64,000 bases of DNA. It comes from Tessaracoccus massiliensis. Its GTDB lineage: Bacteria; Actinomycetota; Actinomycetes; Propionibacteriales; Propionibacteriaceae. The stretch spans positions 400,505 to 464,504 of the forward strand of contig NZ_LN623541.1 in the NCBI RefSeq assembly GCF_000826065.2. The letters are read 5' to 3'. Position 1 is the first letter of the stretch, and each line of letters begins with the position of its first letter. Positions 46,824-55,788 of the stretch are shown here, one piece after another. The position numbers and the translations under genes are program-made. The notes under the pieces were generated by a model that searched no databases, was not told where the DNA came from, and saw nothing but the letters and a program-made list of their open reading frames with translations.

Positions 46824-47983
46824 GAGTCCTCCTCAAGCGGATCTTGCGGGTCTGGCCCGAGATAGGCCGGAATTCTGAGGGTGAAGGTGGAGCCCTGGCC
46901 GGGGCGGGACCACACCCGGATCGAGCCGCCGTGCGCCATGGCGATGTGGCGCACGATGCTCAGGCCCAGGCCGGTGCCGCCGGCGTCCCTGGAGCGGCCG
47001 TAGTCCACCCGGTAGAAGCGTTCGAAGATGCGCTCCTGCTCCTCCGGTTTGATGCCAATGCCGTTGTCGGAGACCTTGATCTCGACGAACCGGTCCCCGT
47101 CGTCGGTGACCTGCAGGATGCTGAGCGTCACGCGGGCCCGCTCGTCGGAGTAGTTGATGGCGTTCTGCACCAGGTTGCTGATCGCATCGGCCAACTGCCA
47201 GCGGTCCCCCACGATGTAGGCGCTGCTGGTGCGGGCGACGATGAGGCTGACCTGGCGCTTCTTGGCGAGCTCCTGCGAGCGGCCAACGGCTTCGGTGACC
47301 ACCTCGTGCACGTCGATGACCTCGCTGCTGAGCATCGGGTCCTCGGACTGGAGACGGGACAGGTCGATGATCTGGTTGACCAGCTCCGCCAGGCGGGAGC
47401 TCTCGTGCTGCAGGCGGCCCGCGAAGCGCTGCACCGCCTCCGGGTCGTCGCTGGCGGCCTCGACGGCCTCTGCCAGCACGCTCAACGCACCGATGGGGGT
47501 CTTGAGCTCGTGCGAGATGTTGGCCACGAAGTCACGACGTACCGCATCGACGCGGCGCTGCCGGGATTCGTCCTCCGCCACCACGAGCACCCAGTCGTCG
47601 TGGAGGGGGCCGATCCCGACGCTCAGTTCGAGGGGCTCCGCGCCCGGGTGCATCTCCCTGCGGAGGGGGCCGCGATAGACCTCTCCTGCCACGCGCACTT
47701 CGCGGATCTTGTCGAGCAGCGTCGCGAAGCCCACGCGGCTACCGCGGGCCAGGTTGAGGACCACGCCGGGCTCGTTGACGTGCAGGATCTCATCGTGGGG
47801 GCCCACGAGCAGGGCCCCGGAGTGCAGCAGGTCCAGGGCGCTGCGCAGTTCGTCGCTGATCTCCGCCCTGCCCTGTGCAGCCAGGAGGCGCCGATGGGCC
47901 AGGCCCTTGCGCACGAGGTGGATGAAAAGCACCACGACGAGGGCCAGTGCGGCCCCAATGAGGCCCGCGACCGCTGGATGCAT
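46820..47983 (-). CDS. senX3: Sensor histidine kinase SenX3-like
   Basis: A 387-residue sensor with one N-terminal membrane helix (about 4-24), a PAS-like domain (about 48-140), and HisKA with the phospho-accepting His in FVANISHELKTPIGALSV. The HATPase domain shows NLVQNAINYSD (N box), VSDNGIGIKPEEQERIFERFYRVD (G1/F boxes) and GGTGLGLSIVRHI (G2). It has only one membrane helix and no extracellular sensor, as in mycobacterial SenX3, which reads phosphate status through the Pst/PhoU machinery. Confidence 0.94.
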   Translation of the reverse strand: MHPAVAGLIGAALALVVVLFIHLVRKGLAHRRLLAAQGRAEISDELRSALDLLHSGALLVGPHDEILHVNEPGVVLNLARGSRVGFATLLDKIREVRVAGEVYRGPLRREMHPGAEPLELSVGIGPLHDDWVLVVAEDESRQRRVDAVRRDFVANISHELKTPIGALSVLAEAVEAASDDPEAVQRFAGRLQHESSRLAELVNQIIDLSRLQSEDPMLSSEVIDVHEVVTEAVGRSQELAKKRQVSLIVARTSSAYIVGDRWQLADAISNLVQNAINYSDERARVTLSILQVTDDGDRFVEIKVSDNGIGIKPEEQERIFERFYRVDYGRSRDAGGTGLGLSIVRHIAMAHGGSIRVWSRPGQGSTFTLRIPAYLGPDPQDPLEEDS

Positions 47984-48055
47984 GCCTTCATCATATGGGC
48001 CCCGACACGTTGCGCTAACCCTCAGGTTCAGCCTCGTTCATGTCGGGCACCAACC

Positions 48056-48088
48056 CTTCACCGGGAGTTCACCTGGCGTTCAGAGAGG
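48056..48088. promoter_or_regulatory. PHO box (RegX3/PhoP-type direct repeats)
   Basis: Three 11-bp direct repeats, CTTCACCGGGA-GTTCACCTGGC-GTTCAGAGAGG, with the TTCA cores starting exactly 11 bp apart (48056, 48067, 48078). This matches the actinobacterial PHO-box layout. Two further GTTCA words at 48026 and 48036 extend it. It sits in the 193-bp divergent region of senX3 and phoU, implying autoregulation and phosphate control. Confidence 0.75.
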
Positions 48089-48176
48089 AGACACGCCCCT
48101 GTAGGTGGGCCTCATAGCCTCATGCAGGAGTCTCGGCCCAGCTAGACTCGTCATACCCTGATGAAGGAGCCCGTAC

Positions 48177-48842
48177 ATGCGCACCAGCTACCACGAGGAA
48201 CTCAACTCGGTCCTTGACCGCCTCGTCCACATGGCCGATCTCGTCGAAGTGGCCATCCGCGAGAGCTCCGAATCTCTGCTGACCGCGGATCTCGGCCGCG
48301 CGGAGGCCGTCATCACCAACGATGCCCAGCTGGACCACATGCACGAGGAACTGGAGTACCAGTGCCTCAGCCTGCTGGCGCTCCAGGCCCCGGTGGCAGG
48401 CGAGTTGCGCACCATCGTCTCGGCCATCCGCGTGGTGTTTGAACTGGCACGCATGGGTGACCTCGCCGCGCACATCGCCAAGGTCGCCCGCCTGCGCTAC
48501 CCCGCGCATGCGCTCCCGCCGCAGTTCGAGGAGAACTTCCGGGAGATGGCCCGCATCGCCGAAGAGGTCATCGACGTGGCCCGCCTGTCGCTCGCGGAGC
48601 GCGACGCGAAGGGCGCCAAGACCCTCGCCGCGATCGATGCGAAGATGGACGACCTGCGCCGCGAGCACTTCACCGAGATCTTCCGTGAGGGCGCCGAGAT
48701 CTCCATCGAGGGCGCCGTCGACGTGGCGCTGCTCGGCCGCTACTTCGAGCGCTTCGCAGACCACGCCGTCGCCGTCGGCCGCCGCGTGATCTACATCATC
48801 ACCGGCGAGGTGCCCGAGGGCGAGGACTGGCCCAACGCCTGA
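48177..48842 (+). CDS. phoU: Phosphate-uptake regulator PhoU
   Basis: A 221-residue all-helical protein with the two PhoU repeats. It begins MRTSYHEELNSVLDRLVHMADLV, and the metal-binding E/D-rich motifs are seen as VFELARMGDLAAHIAKVARL in the first repeat and LLGRYFERFADHAVAVGRRV in the second. It damps SenX3-RegX3 signalling when phosphate is plentiful. It is divergent from senX3 across a PHO box; pst genes are not in the window. Confidence 0.95.
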   Translation: MRTSYHEELNSVLDRLVHMADLVEVAIRESSESLLTADLGRAEAVITNDAQLDHMHEELEYQCLSLLALQAPVAGELRTIVSAIRVVFELARMGDLAAHIAKVARLRYPAHALPPQFEENFREMARIAEEVIDVARLSLAERDAKGAKTLAAIDAKMDDLRREHFTEIFREGAEISIEGAVDVALLGRYFERFADHAVAVGRRVIYIITGEVPEGEDWPNA

Positions 48843-48856
48843 CCCACAGCCCCGGA

Positions 48857-48895
48857 CGCGCCGGCCGCGGTCCTACCTGGGCCGCGGCCGGCGCG
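48857..48895 (+). terminator. Terminator after phoU
   Basis: A 14-bp perfect GC-rich stem with an 11-nt loop, followed by TTTCAT, 15 bp past the phoU stop. Confidence 0.8.
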
Positions 48896-48998
48896 TTTCA
48901 TAACACGACCACGGTGTACCTTCTCGAGGCCCCACGTCTGATGGCGGGCGGACGGATCCGGCCTAACGTCGATGGCAGCCGAACCTAGAAAGGTTGCC

Positions 48999-49859
48999 AT
49001 GTTCCGAGTCGTCGTCCGGATCTCCCTGTGCCTCGCCCTCCTGTCTGCATGCGCGCCGGGCCCTGCGACGGTTCCGGCACCGGACACAACCTCCCCCACG
49101 CCGGCGCCTCGGGCGACCTCCGGGACGACGACGCCGCCCGCACCTGAGCCCACCACGCTGGCACCCGGCACCAACCACAACAGGGCCGCGACGACGTCGG
49201 CGGTCCCGGCGGCGACCGTGCAGAAGTGGTTGACGTCCCCGCCTGAATCCAAGCACGTGTTCCTCACCTTCGATGACGGCCCCAACCACGCCATGACGCC
49301 GAAGATCCTGGACGTGCTGAAGGAGGTCGAGGCCCCGGCCACGTTCTTCGTGCTGGGTAAGGAGGTGGAGGCTGCACCCGACGTCCTCAAGCGCGAGGTC
49401 GCGGAGGGACACGCCGTCGGGCTGCACAGCTACAGCCACAACTACCGTCGCCTCTACCCACAGCGCAGAGGCGACAAGGACGCCATCCTGGATGAGTTCG
49501 ACACGTCGCTCGCGGCAGTGCGCCGCGTGCTGGGCGCAGACTTCACCCCCGCCCCGTGGCGCTACCCCGGTGGGCACATGTCATGGAAGGATCTGACGGC
49601 GGCAGACGAGGCGCTCGCCTCCCGCGGAGCGCACTGGATCGACTGGAACGCGCTCACGGGAGACGCGGAACCGAAGGAGCGTCGCCCCGCCACGGCCGCG
49701 GCGATGGTGGAGATGGCCACCCGCCCGATCCGCGAGGGCTGCCACGCCGTCGTCCTCCTGGCGCACGATGCGCCGGACAAGGCCCTGACGCTCGCGACGC
49801 TGCCCGCGGTGGTGGCCGCCTACCGCTCCGCGGGCTACGAGTTCAACGTGATCGGCTAG
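48999..49859 (+). CDS. Secreted polysaccharide deacetylase (NodB domain) lipoprotein
   Basis: A 286-residue protein: signal peptide with lipobox LLSAC, a Pro/Thr linker of about 50 residues, and a CE4 deacetylase domain. Motif 1 is FLTFDDGPNHAMTP (Asp-Asp), motif 2 HSYSHNYR (metal His pair), motif 3 PWRYPGGHMSW; the later LLAHDAPD gives the C-terminal His. It probably removes acetyl groups from peptidoglycan or a wall polysaccharide outside the cell. ATG 48999 has AGAAAGG just upstream. Confidence 0.9.
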   Translation: MFRVVVRISLCLALLSACAPGPATVPAPDTTSPTPAPRATSGTTTPPAPEPTTLAPGTNHNRAATTSAVPAATVQKWLTSPPESKHVFLTFDDGPNHAMTPKILDVLKEVEAPATFFVLGKEVEAAPDVLKREVAEGHAVGLHSYSHNYRRLYPQRRGDKDAILDEFDTSLAAVRRVLGADFTPAPWRYPGGHMSWKDLTAADEALASRGAHWIDWNALTGDAEPKERRPATAAAMVEMATRPIREGCHAVVLLAHDAPDKALTLATLPAVVAAYRSAGYEFNVIG

Positions 49860-49901
49860 GCGACTGCCCGCACGGTTCGGCACGCCGGTAGGGTTGGGTC
49901 C

Positions 49902-50654
49902 ATGACTGCGAAGCTGATCCTGCTCCGTCACGGCGAGAGCGAATGGAACGCCAAGAACCTGTTCACCGGCTGGGTGGACGTCGACATCAACGAGAAGGGC
50001 GTCGCGGAGGGCAAGAAGGCCGCCGAACTGCTCAAGCAGGAAGGCCTCCTTCCTGACATCCTGCACACCTCACTGCTGCGCCGCGCCATCCACACCGCCT
50101 ACCTGGCGCTGGACGGCTGCGACCGCCACTGGATCCCGGTGAAGCGCCACTGGCGCCTCAACGAGCGCCACTACGGCGCGCTCCAGGGCAAGGACAAGGC
50201 GCAGACCCTCGAGCAGTACGGCGAGGAGCAGTTCATGCTCTGGCGCCGCAGCTACGACACCCCTCCCCCGCCGATCGACATCGACGACGAGTTCAGCCAG
50301 CACAACGACCCGCGCTACGCGGACATCCCGGAGGCCGAGCGTCCCCGCGCCGAATGCCTCAAGGACGTCGTGGCCCGCATGCTCCCCTACTGGGAGGCCC
50401 ACGTCGTGCCGGATCTCGCCGAGGGCAGGACCGTCCTGATCACCGCGCACGGCAACTCGCTGCGCGCGTTGGTCAAGCACCTCGACGGCATCTCGGACGA
50501 GGACATCGCCGGCCTGAACATCCCCACCGGCATCCCGCTGTTCTACGAACTGGACGAGGACTTCAAGCCGGTCACCCCCGGTGGCCGCTACCTCGACCCG
50601 GAGGCCGCCAAGGCATCCATCGAGGCAGTGAAGAACCAGGGCAAGAAGAAGTAG
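49902..50654 (+). CDS. gpmA: 2,3-bisphosphoglycerate-dependent phosphoglycerate mutase
   Basis: The glycolytic interconversion of 3- and 2-phosphoglycerate; 250 residues. The phospho-His motif is [20 protein letters not shown]; others are [13 protein letters not shown], the catalytic Glu in [12 protein letters not shown], and [20 protein letters not shown] with the second His. Proximity to senX3-regX3 matches the mycobacterial gpm1-senX3-regX3 neighbourhood. It stops 5 bp before the next start. Confidence 0.96.
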   Translation: MTAKLILLRHGESEWNAKNLFTGWVDVDINEKGVAEGKKAAELLKQEGLLPDILHTSLLRRAIHTAYLALDGCDRHWIPVKRHWRLNERHYGALQGKDKAQTLEQYGEEQFMLWRRSYDTPPPPIDIDDEFSQHNDPRYADIPEAERPRAECLKDVVARMLPYWEAHVVPDLAEGRTVLITAHGNSLRALVKHLDGISDEDIAGLNIPTGIPLFYELDEDFKPVTPGGRYLDPEAAKASIEAVKNQGKKK

Positions 50655-50659
50655 TACAC

Positions 50660-51511
50660 ATGACACGCAGCAGGGGCAGGTTCCGCATCGCGGCGCCTGC
50701 CCTGCTGTGTGTCGCGCTGCTGTCAACCGCTGGCTGCGACGGGGCAGAAGCCGGCGCCGAGGCGGTGCCGCCCACGACGCAGCCCGCCGTCGCCACGGTC
50801 ACCGCGACCCCCACGCCCGCCCCCACATCCCCGCCTGAGCCGTCGCCCACGCCCACCACCGCGGCTCCCCCAGCGGAAACCACACCTGAAGTCGCGGCCG
50901 AGGGCATCGTGCAGGTGCTGGGCATCATCGACGGCGACACCATCGACGTGGACCTCGACGGCGAGCGCACGCGTGTGCGCGTCATCGGGCTGGACGCCCC
51001 TGAACGAGATGAGTGCGGCTACCAGGAGGCAGCCAGCGCCATGCAGTCCCTGGTCCAGTCCCGCGAGGTGCGGCTGGAAGCGGACCCGACGCAGCTCGAC
51101 GTCGACGTCTACGGCAGAATGCTGCGCCACGTGTTCACGCTCGAGGGGCTCAACGTCGCCGAACAGATCATCGAGCAGGGCTTCGCCGTCGAGTACACCT
51201 ACGACAAGCCCTACGCCCACGTCGAGGACTTCCTGGCGGCCCAGGCCCGGGCGCAGGAGGCCGGGCTGGGCATCTGGGGCCCGCTCTGTGCCACTCCCCT
51301 CGCCGTCGTGGGCGACGCGCCCGCCACCACTGCTGAGGCCGGCGAGGAGTGCGTCATCAAGGGCAACATCAACCGCAGGGGCGAGCGGATCTACCACAAG
51401 CCGCATCAGCAGCACTACGACGACACCGTCATCGACACGTTCGAGGGCGAGCGCTGGTTCTGCTCGCCTGAGGAGGCCGAAGCAGCGGGCTGGCGCCCAG
51501 CCAAGCGCTGA
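50660..51511 (+). CDS. Secreted thermonuclease-family (SNase) lipoprotein
   Basis: A 283-residue protein: signal peptide with lipobox STAGC, a Pro/Thr linker (about 30-85), a staphylococcal-nuclease OB-fold with catalytic residues in IIDGDTIDVDLDGERTRVR, LDAPERDEC and YGRMLRHVF, and a C-terminal segment ECVIKGNINRRGERIYHKP...WFCSPEEAEAAGWRP, a common companion of secreted SNases. Extracellular DNA/RNA degradation is expected. Its start is 5 bp from the gpmA stop, so they may share a transcript. Confidence 0.9.
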   Translation: MTRSRGRFRIAAPALLCVALLSTAGCDGAEAGAEAVPPTTQPAVATVTATPTPAPTSPPEPSPTPTTAAPPAETTPEVAAEGIVQVLGIIDGDTIDVDLDGERTRVRVIGLDAPERDECGYQEAASAMQSLVQSREVRLEADPTQLDVDVYGRMLRHVFTLEGLNVAEQIIEQGFAVEYTYDKPYAHVEDFLAAQARAQEAGLGIWGPLCATPLAVVGDAPATTAEAGEECVIKGNINRRGERIYHKPHQQHYDDTVIDTFEGERWFCSPEEAEAAGWRPAKR

Positions 51512-51556
51512 CCCGTATGCCGTTCGGGGCACGTCCGCCGTGGATAAGCTGAACGC

Positions 51557-52294
51557 ATGAAGACTGCTGTTGTCACTGGTGCCAGTTCCGGAATCGGGGC
51601 CGCGACCGCGCGGCTGTTGGCGGACCGCGGTTTCCGCGTGATCTGCGCCGCCCGCCGGGCGGACCGCATCGAGGCGTTGGCCGGGGAGATCGGCGGCGTC
51701 GCCGTCGCCTGCGACATCACCTCCGCCGACGATGTGGCCCGCCTCGCCGAGTCCGTGGGCGGGCGGCTGGACGTCCTGATCAACAACGCCGGCGGCGCGC
51801 TGGGCCTGGAGCCTGTCGCCGAGGCGGATTTCGAGGCCTGGGGCCGGATGATCGCCACCAACACCATCGGCACCGCCCGCGTCACGAAGGCGCTGTTGCC
51901 CGCGTTGGTCGCCGCCGAGGGCATCATCGTGGCCGTCACCTCCACCGCCGCCGACGGTGGCTACGAGGGCGGCGCCGGCTACTGCGCCGCGAAGGCCGGC
52001 GAGCGCTCGATCGTCCAGTCGCTGCGCCTTGAGCTGTTCGACCAGCCCGTCCGCGTCACCGAGATCGCCCCCGGCATGGTGCACACCGAGGAGTTCTCCC
52101 TGACCCGCTTCGGCGGGGACCAGGCGAAGGCGGACAAGGTCTACGACGGCGTCCCAGGCCCGTTGACCGCCGACGACGTGGCCGACACGATCGTCTACAT
52201 GGCCACCCGCCCGCCGCACGTCAACATCGACCGCGTGACAATCCGCCCGCGCGCCCAGGCCGCGCAGCACAAGGTACACCGCCCCGGCCCCTGA
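51557..52294 (+). CDS. Short-chain dehydrogenase/reductase
   Basis: A 245-residue NAD(P)-binding oxidoreductase. Cofactor loop VVTGASSGIGAATARLLADRG, NNAGGALG after strand 4, and the catalytic Tyr-Lys in GGAGYCAAKAGERSIV; the usual catalytic Ser position reads VTSTAADG. It resembles the YdfG/serine-dehydrogenase-like SDRs. The substrate is unknown. A hairpin covers its stop codon. Confidence 0.92.
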   Translation: MKTAVVTGASSGIGAATARLLADRGFRVICAARRADRIEALAGEIGGVAVACDITSADDVARLAESVGGRLDVLINNAGGALGLEPVAEADFEAWGRMIATNTIGTARVTKALLPALVAAEGIIVAVTSTAADGGYEGGAGYCAAKAGERSIVQSLRLELFDQPVRVTEIAPGMVHTEEFSLTRFGGDQAKADKVYDGVPGPLTADDVADTIVYMATRPPHVNIDRVTIRPRAQAAQHKVHRPGP

Positions 52295-52321
52295 GCGCCG
52301 CGCCCCGCGCGGCGCTCAGGG
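52289..52321 (+). terminator. Hairpin overlapping the SDR stop codon
   Basis: A perfect 15-bp inverted repeat, CCCTGAGCG...CGCTCAGGG, with a 3-nt loop. The TGA stop lies within its left arm. It has the same design as 6333-6362. Confidence 0.7.
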
Positions 52322-52374
52322 ACCAGCTACCGCTTCTCGAAGCCTCCGAACATTACGCTGTAGGCCCCGAGTGA

Positions 52375-53844
52375 TCACTCGTCGTCGCCGTTACCGAGCG
52401 GGCCGTCCTGCTTGTCCAGGCCGGTGTGCTTGACGGCGCCGCCCCGCTTGGCGAGGGGGCGACGGCGCATCAGCCTGCCGAGCCAGCCCGTGCCCTCCAC
52501 GCGCAGTTCCCTGCCCTGGGGCAGTTCGACGGAGGCACGGTCTGTGCCCTCCTCCTCCTCGCGCCGTGCGGTGCGGCGGCTGACCAGGGCGCGGAAGAAG
52601 GCCGCGTGCTTTTCGCCCTCGTAGGCGATGCTGTGGCCGTCGTCCGTGGCCCAGTTGATGTCTTCGGCCCGCCTGTCCCCCGTCCGCAGGTCTATGAGGT
52701 CGCCCAGGTAGCGCAGCACCACCGCGATCGAGGCGGCGATCGGCACGGCCAGGAACGCGCCCACGATGTTGCCCCACACGCCGCCGAGCAGCACGGCCAG
52801 CAGGACGACGACGGGGTGCAGCTGCATGACGCGGGACTGCAACAGCGGCTGGAGGATGTTGCCCTCCAGCTGCTGCACCGCGAGGATCAGCAGCAGCGTG
52901 AACAGGGCGGTGTAGGGGCCGTTGGAGACCAGCGCCACGAGCACAGCGAGGGCGCCGGCGGTGAACGCACCCACCATGGGGATGAAGCCGGCGATGAACG
53001 TGATCACGGCCAGCGGGAAGGCCAGCGGCACACCCAGCAGCACCAGGCCCAGGCCGATGAACACCGCGTCCACCAGGCTGACGATGGCCTGGGTGCGGAT
53101 GTAGCCGGAGATGGTGTTCCACAGGCGGGTGAGCAGTTCCGTGGCGTGGAAGCCCGCCTTGCGCCCCACCAGGCGGCGAGTGAAGGGGAGGAAGTTGTGC
53201 CCGTCCTTCAGGAAGAAGAACGTCAGCACGAGCGTCAGCAGGAGCGTGACGAAGCCGCTGCCGATGGAGCCGCCCACGCTGAGCGCCTGGGACGCGAGTT
53301 CGCCGCTGCGGTCCTGCAGCCAGGCGAGACCCTGGTCCACCCAGGTGTTGAGTTGCTCGTCGCGGATGTTCAGCGGTGGCCCGGCCACCCACTCCTGCAG
53401 CTTCTCCAGGCCTTGGATCGCCTGGTTGGAGAGCGTGGTCCACTGATCGCGGATGCTCGGCGCGATCAGCCAGATCAGCCCTGCAAGCACACCGAAGCCG
53501 GCCAGCAGCGAGACCGCGGCGCCGAGCACGTACGGCACACCGATCTTCTTCAACGCGTTGGTCACCGGCCACAGGACCGAGGCGAACAGCAGCGCGAGGA
53601 GCACCGGAAGGATCCCGGTCCAGAACTTCGTGGCCACCCAGCCGAGGACCAGGAAGGCCACCGCCATCAGGATGAAGCGCCCGGCCCATGCCGCCACCCA
53701 GCGGCCGCCGGCACCGATCACATCTGCCCGGTCCACCGGATCTGTCGGGTCCGGGGAGGGAAGGGCGACGAGGGTGTCCTCGTTGAACGGCAGATTCTCT
53801 ACCGGCTTGATCTCGTCGTACCCGGTGGGGGTGTCGTCGCTCAC
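52375..53844 (-). CDS. AI-2E-family (PerM-like) transporter
   Basis: A 489-residue multi-pass membrane protein of the AI-2E/PerM exporter family. About eight hydrophobic segments lie between residues 50 and 385, with the family region [45 protein letters not shown] and [22 protein letters not shown]. Long acidic N-terminal (about 45 residues) and basic C-terminal (about 100 residues) cytoplasmic tails are unusual additions. The cargo is unknown; relatives include quorum-signal exporters and Na+/H+ antiporters. Confidence 0.9.
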
Positions 53845-53924
53845 GCGGCCTCCTCATCGATTCCGGTCCAGACTACCGCCCGTTGGGAAGCGGTCAGGGC
53901 ACCCGAAGGGCCTATTCTTACCGC

Positions 53925-55019
53925 ATGGCAATCAGACGTCGCACTCTCATGGCGGGGATCGGCGCCGCACTGGCCGCCAGTGCCTGCACGCCGGGGGTCC
54001 AACCACTGCCCGGGTTCGGTGCCAAGCTCTGCGCCCCACCGCCGCCTCCCCCGGACGATGTCGTCTACGACGTGCCCCAGCCCGCACTGAACGAGCCCAT
54101 TGGTCGCGACACCCTGTGCGTCTCCGCCGACGGCTCCAGGCTGGCCGCCCTCCACGGGCACCAGGTGATCGTCTGGGACACTTCCGATGGCCGGATCGTC
54201 GAGCGCATCGGAAAGCCCGGCGGACCCAACGGCCCGTACCTCGCCGCCAATGCCGATTTCTCGCAGTTCGTGCTCAACAAGGGCGGCCCCGGGCTCGTCG
54301 ACGCCGCCACCGGCACCTTCAAGGCACTCGAGACCCAACTGGATCTGGGGGACCACACGCTGGTGGATACCCGCTTCTCCCATGACGGCGGGAGCGTGGC
54401 GTTGCTGTCGGCCACCGGCAACGTGGAGTTGAAGACAGTCAGTGACGGCAGCACCAGCGTTGTGCTGCCGGCATGCACCACATCTGCGACGACGGTGCGG
54501 TTCGGACGACGGGACCGGTTGATCGCGGTGGGCTCCTTCGATCAGCCTGCCCAGATCTGGGACACCACCACCCAGAAGTTGGTAGCCACCCTCGGCGGCG
54601 ATCAGCACGGCTCCGAACAACTGGCATGGAGCCATGACGGCTCACGCCTGGCCATCACCGCGACGGCGTGGAACACGGATGCGACGTGGCACACCGCCGC
54701 CTATGACACCGCACAGTGGAAGAAGATCCACGAGAGCAGCAGTTCCTCCTCAACGCTGGACTTCGCGCCCGATGCGATGCTCCTGCTGACGAGCGGCGGC
54801 AACGGGGCCGTCGAGGTGTGGGACCTGGAGAGAGATCCACGGGAGTTGGTGCTCGACCACGCAGTGGGCAACCTCGTGGCGGGGCCGGGTGGGCGGGCGT
54901 ACGCCACCGACAGAGAACACGTCACCTCGATCGATCTCGAAACCTACGAACCCCTGACCAGTTTCGAGATCCCGGAATGGGACTGCAGCACCATCGACTC
55001 GAAACCTACGAACCCCTGA
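53925..55019 (+). CDS. WD40-repeat-like Tat lipoprotein with altered C-terminus
   Basis: A 364-residue predicted lipoprotein. The signal [18 protein letters not shown] combines a twin-Arg motif and a lipobox. The mature part is a WD40-type beta-propeller ([37 protein letters not shown]). A 62-bp tandem duplication at 54936-55059 shifts the frame: the protein now ends [11 protein letters not shown] at 55019, while the single-copy version would end [14 protein letters not shown] at 55090. Function unknown. It is convergent with the transcarboxylase operon. Confidence 0.82.
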
Positions 55020-55059
55020 CCAGTTTCGAGATCCCGGAATGGGACTGCAGCACCATCGA
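54936..55059 (+). repeat. 62-bp tandem duplication at the 3' end of the WD40 gene
   Basis: 54936-54997 and 54998-55059 are identical. The unit is not a multiple of three, so the second copy is read in a different frame and reaches a premature stop at 55019. Confidence 0.95.
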
Positions 55060-55093
55060 CCACGCCGAGACCTACACCGAGTGCCAGTGACGA

Positions 55094-55130
55094 CAGTTGG
55101 GCGCCCCACCACTGGTGGGACGCCCAACTG
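55094..55130. terminator. Bidirectional terminator between WD40 gene and transcarboxylase operon
   Basis: Stem CAGTTGGGCG-x-CCCACCA paired with TGGG-x-CGCCCAACTG around a short loop. It lies between the convergent genes ending at 55019/55090 and 55143. Confidence 0.75.
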
Positions 55131-55142
55131 CTGTGTGCGGAT

Positions 55143-55502
55143 TCAGAGTTCGATGAGAGCCTGGCCGCCCTGCACCGCGTCGCCGGGGGCGACGAGGATG
55201 GTGGCGACCTTGCCGGCTGCGGGGGCCGTGATCTCGGTCTCCATCTTCATGGCCTCGAGGACCAGCAGCACCTGGCCGGACTCGATCTCGTCGCCTTCGG
55301 CCACGAGGATGCGCGCCACGGAACCCGCGAGCGGGGCCACGACGGCGTTCGAGCTGACAGCGCTGACCGAGGCCTTCGTCGGGATGGGGTTGGAGCCTCC
55401 GTTGACGCCGATCACGATCGGGCCAAGTCCTTGACGCTCCTCCTCCTCAACCTCGACATCGATTTCATACTCCGTCTGGTTGACGGTCACCTTGAGCTTC
55501 AT
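55143..55502 (-). CDS. Methylmalonyl-CoA transcarboxylase 1.3S biotin carrier subunit
   Basis: A 119-residue biotin carboxyl carrier protein. The biotinyl Lys is in [11 protein letters not shown], preceded by the Ala/Pro hinge and the barrel ([24 protein letters not shown]). The N-terminal [18 protein letters not shown] matches the Propionibacterium 1.3S start. It shuttles CO2 between the 12S (methylmalonyl-CoA) and 5S (pyruvate/oxaloacetate) subunits. It is the last gene of the operon. Confidence 0.93.
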   Translation of the reverse strand: MKLKVTVNQTEYEIDVEVEEEERQGLGPIVIGVNGGSNPIPTKASVSAVSSNAVVAPLAGSVARILVAEGDEIESGQVLLVLEAMKMETEITAPAAGKVATILVAPGDAVQGGQALIEL

Positions 55503-55516
55503 AGGGGTTTGTCTCC

Positions 55517-55777
55517 TTAGCGGACGTGAGGGACGGAGCGGTCATGGACGCGCTGACGGGAGGCCGCGGCCCAACGGGTCTGGGAGCCGTAGCGGATGGC
55601 GCGCACCTTGGCCTTGTGGCCGAAGTACGCCGCCACCGCAGCGCCGATGGCGATGAGGTCCGCCTCGGGGATCTCCTTGGCGGCCTGCAGGTCTGCGACC
55701 TGCGCCTCCAAGTCCTGGATCCTCTCGGTGAGCTGCGAGATGAGGCTCTGCAACTCCTGTAGCTGAGTGTCTTCCAT
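55517..55777 (-). CDS. Small transcarboxylase-associated protein (OadG/delta-like C-terminal motif)
   Basis: An 86-residue protein between the 12S and 1.3S genes. Residues 1-36 form a heptad-rich coiled coil ([21 protein letters not shown]). Residues 40-86 read [25 protein letters not shown]...[12 protein letters not shown], resembling the end of decarboxylase gamma/delta (OadG) subunits (AIAAAIAAYLG...IR...W...GR) but without their membrane helix. A structural or assembly role is inferred. Confidence 0.72.
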   Translation of the reverse strand: MEDTQLQELQSLISQLTERIQDLEAQVADLQAAKEIPEADLIAIGAAVAAYFGHKAKVRAIRYGSQTRWAAASRQRVHDRSVPHVR

Positions 55778-55788
55778 GATGATTCCGA

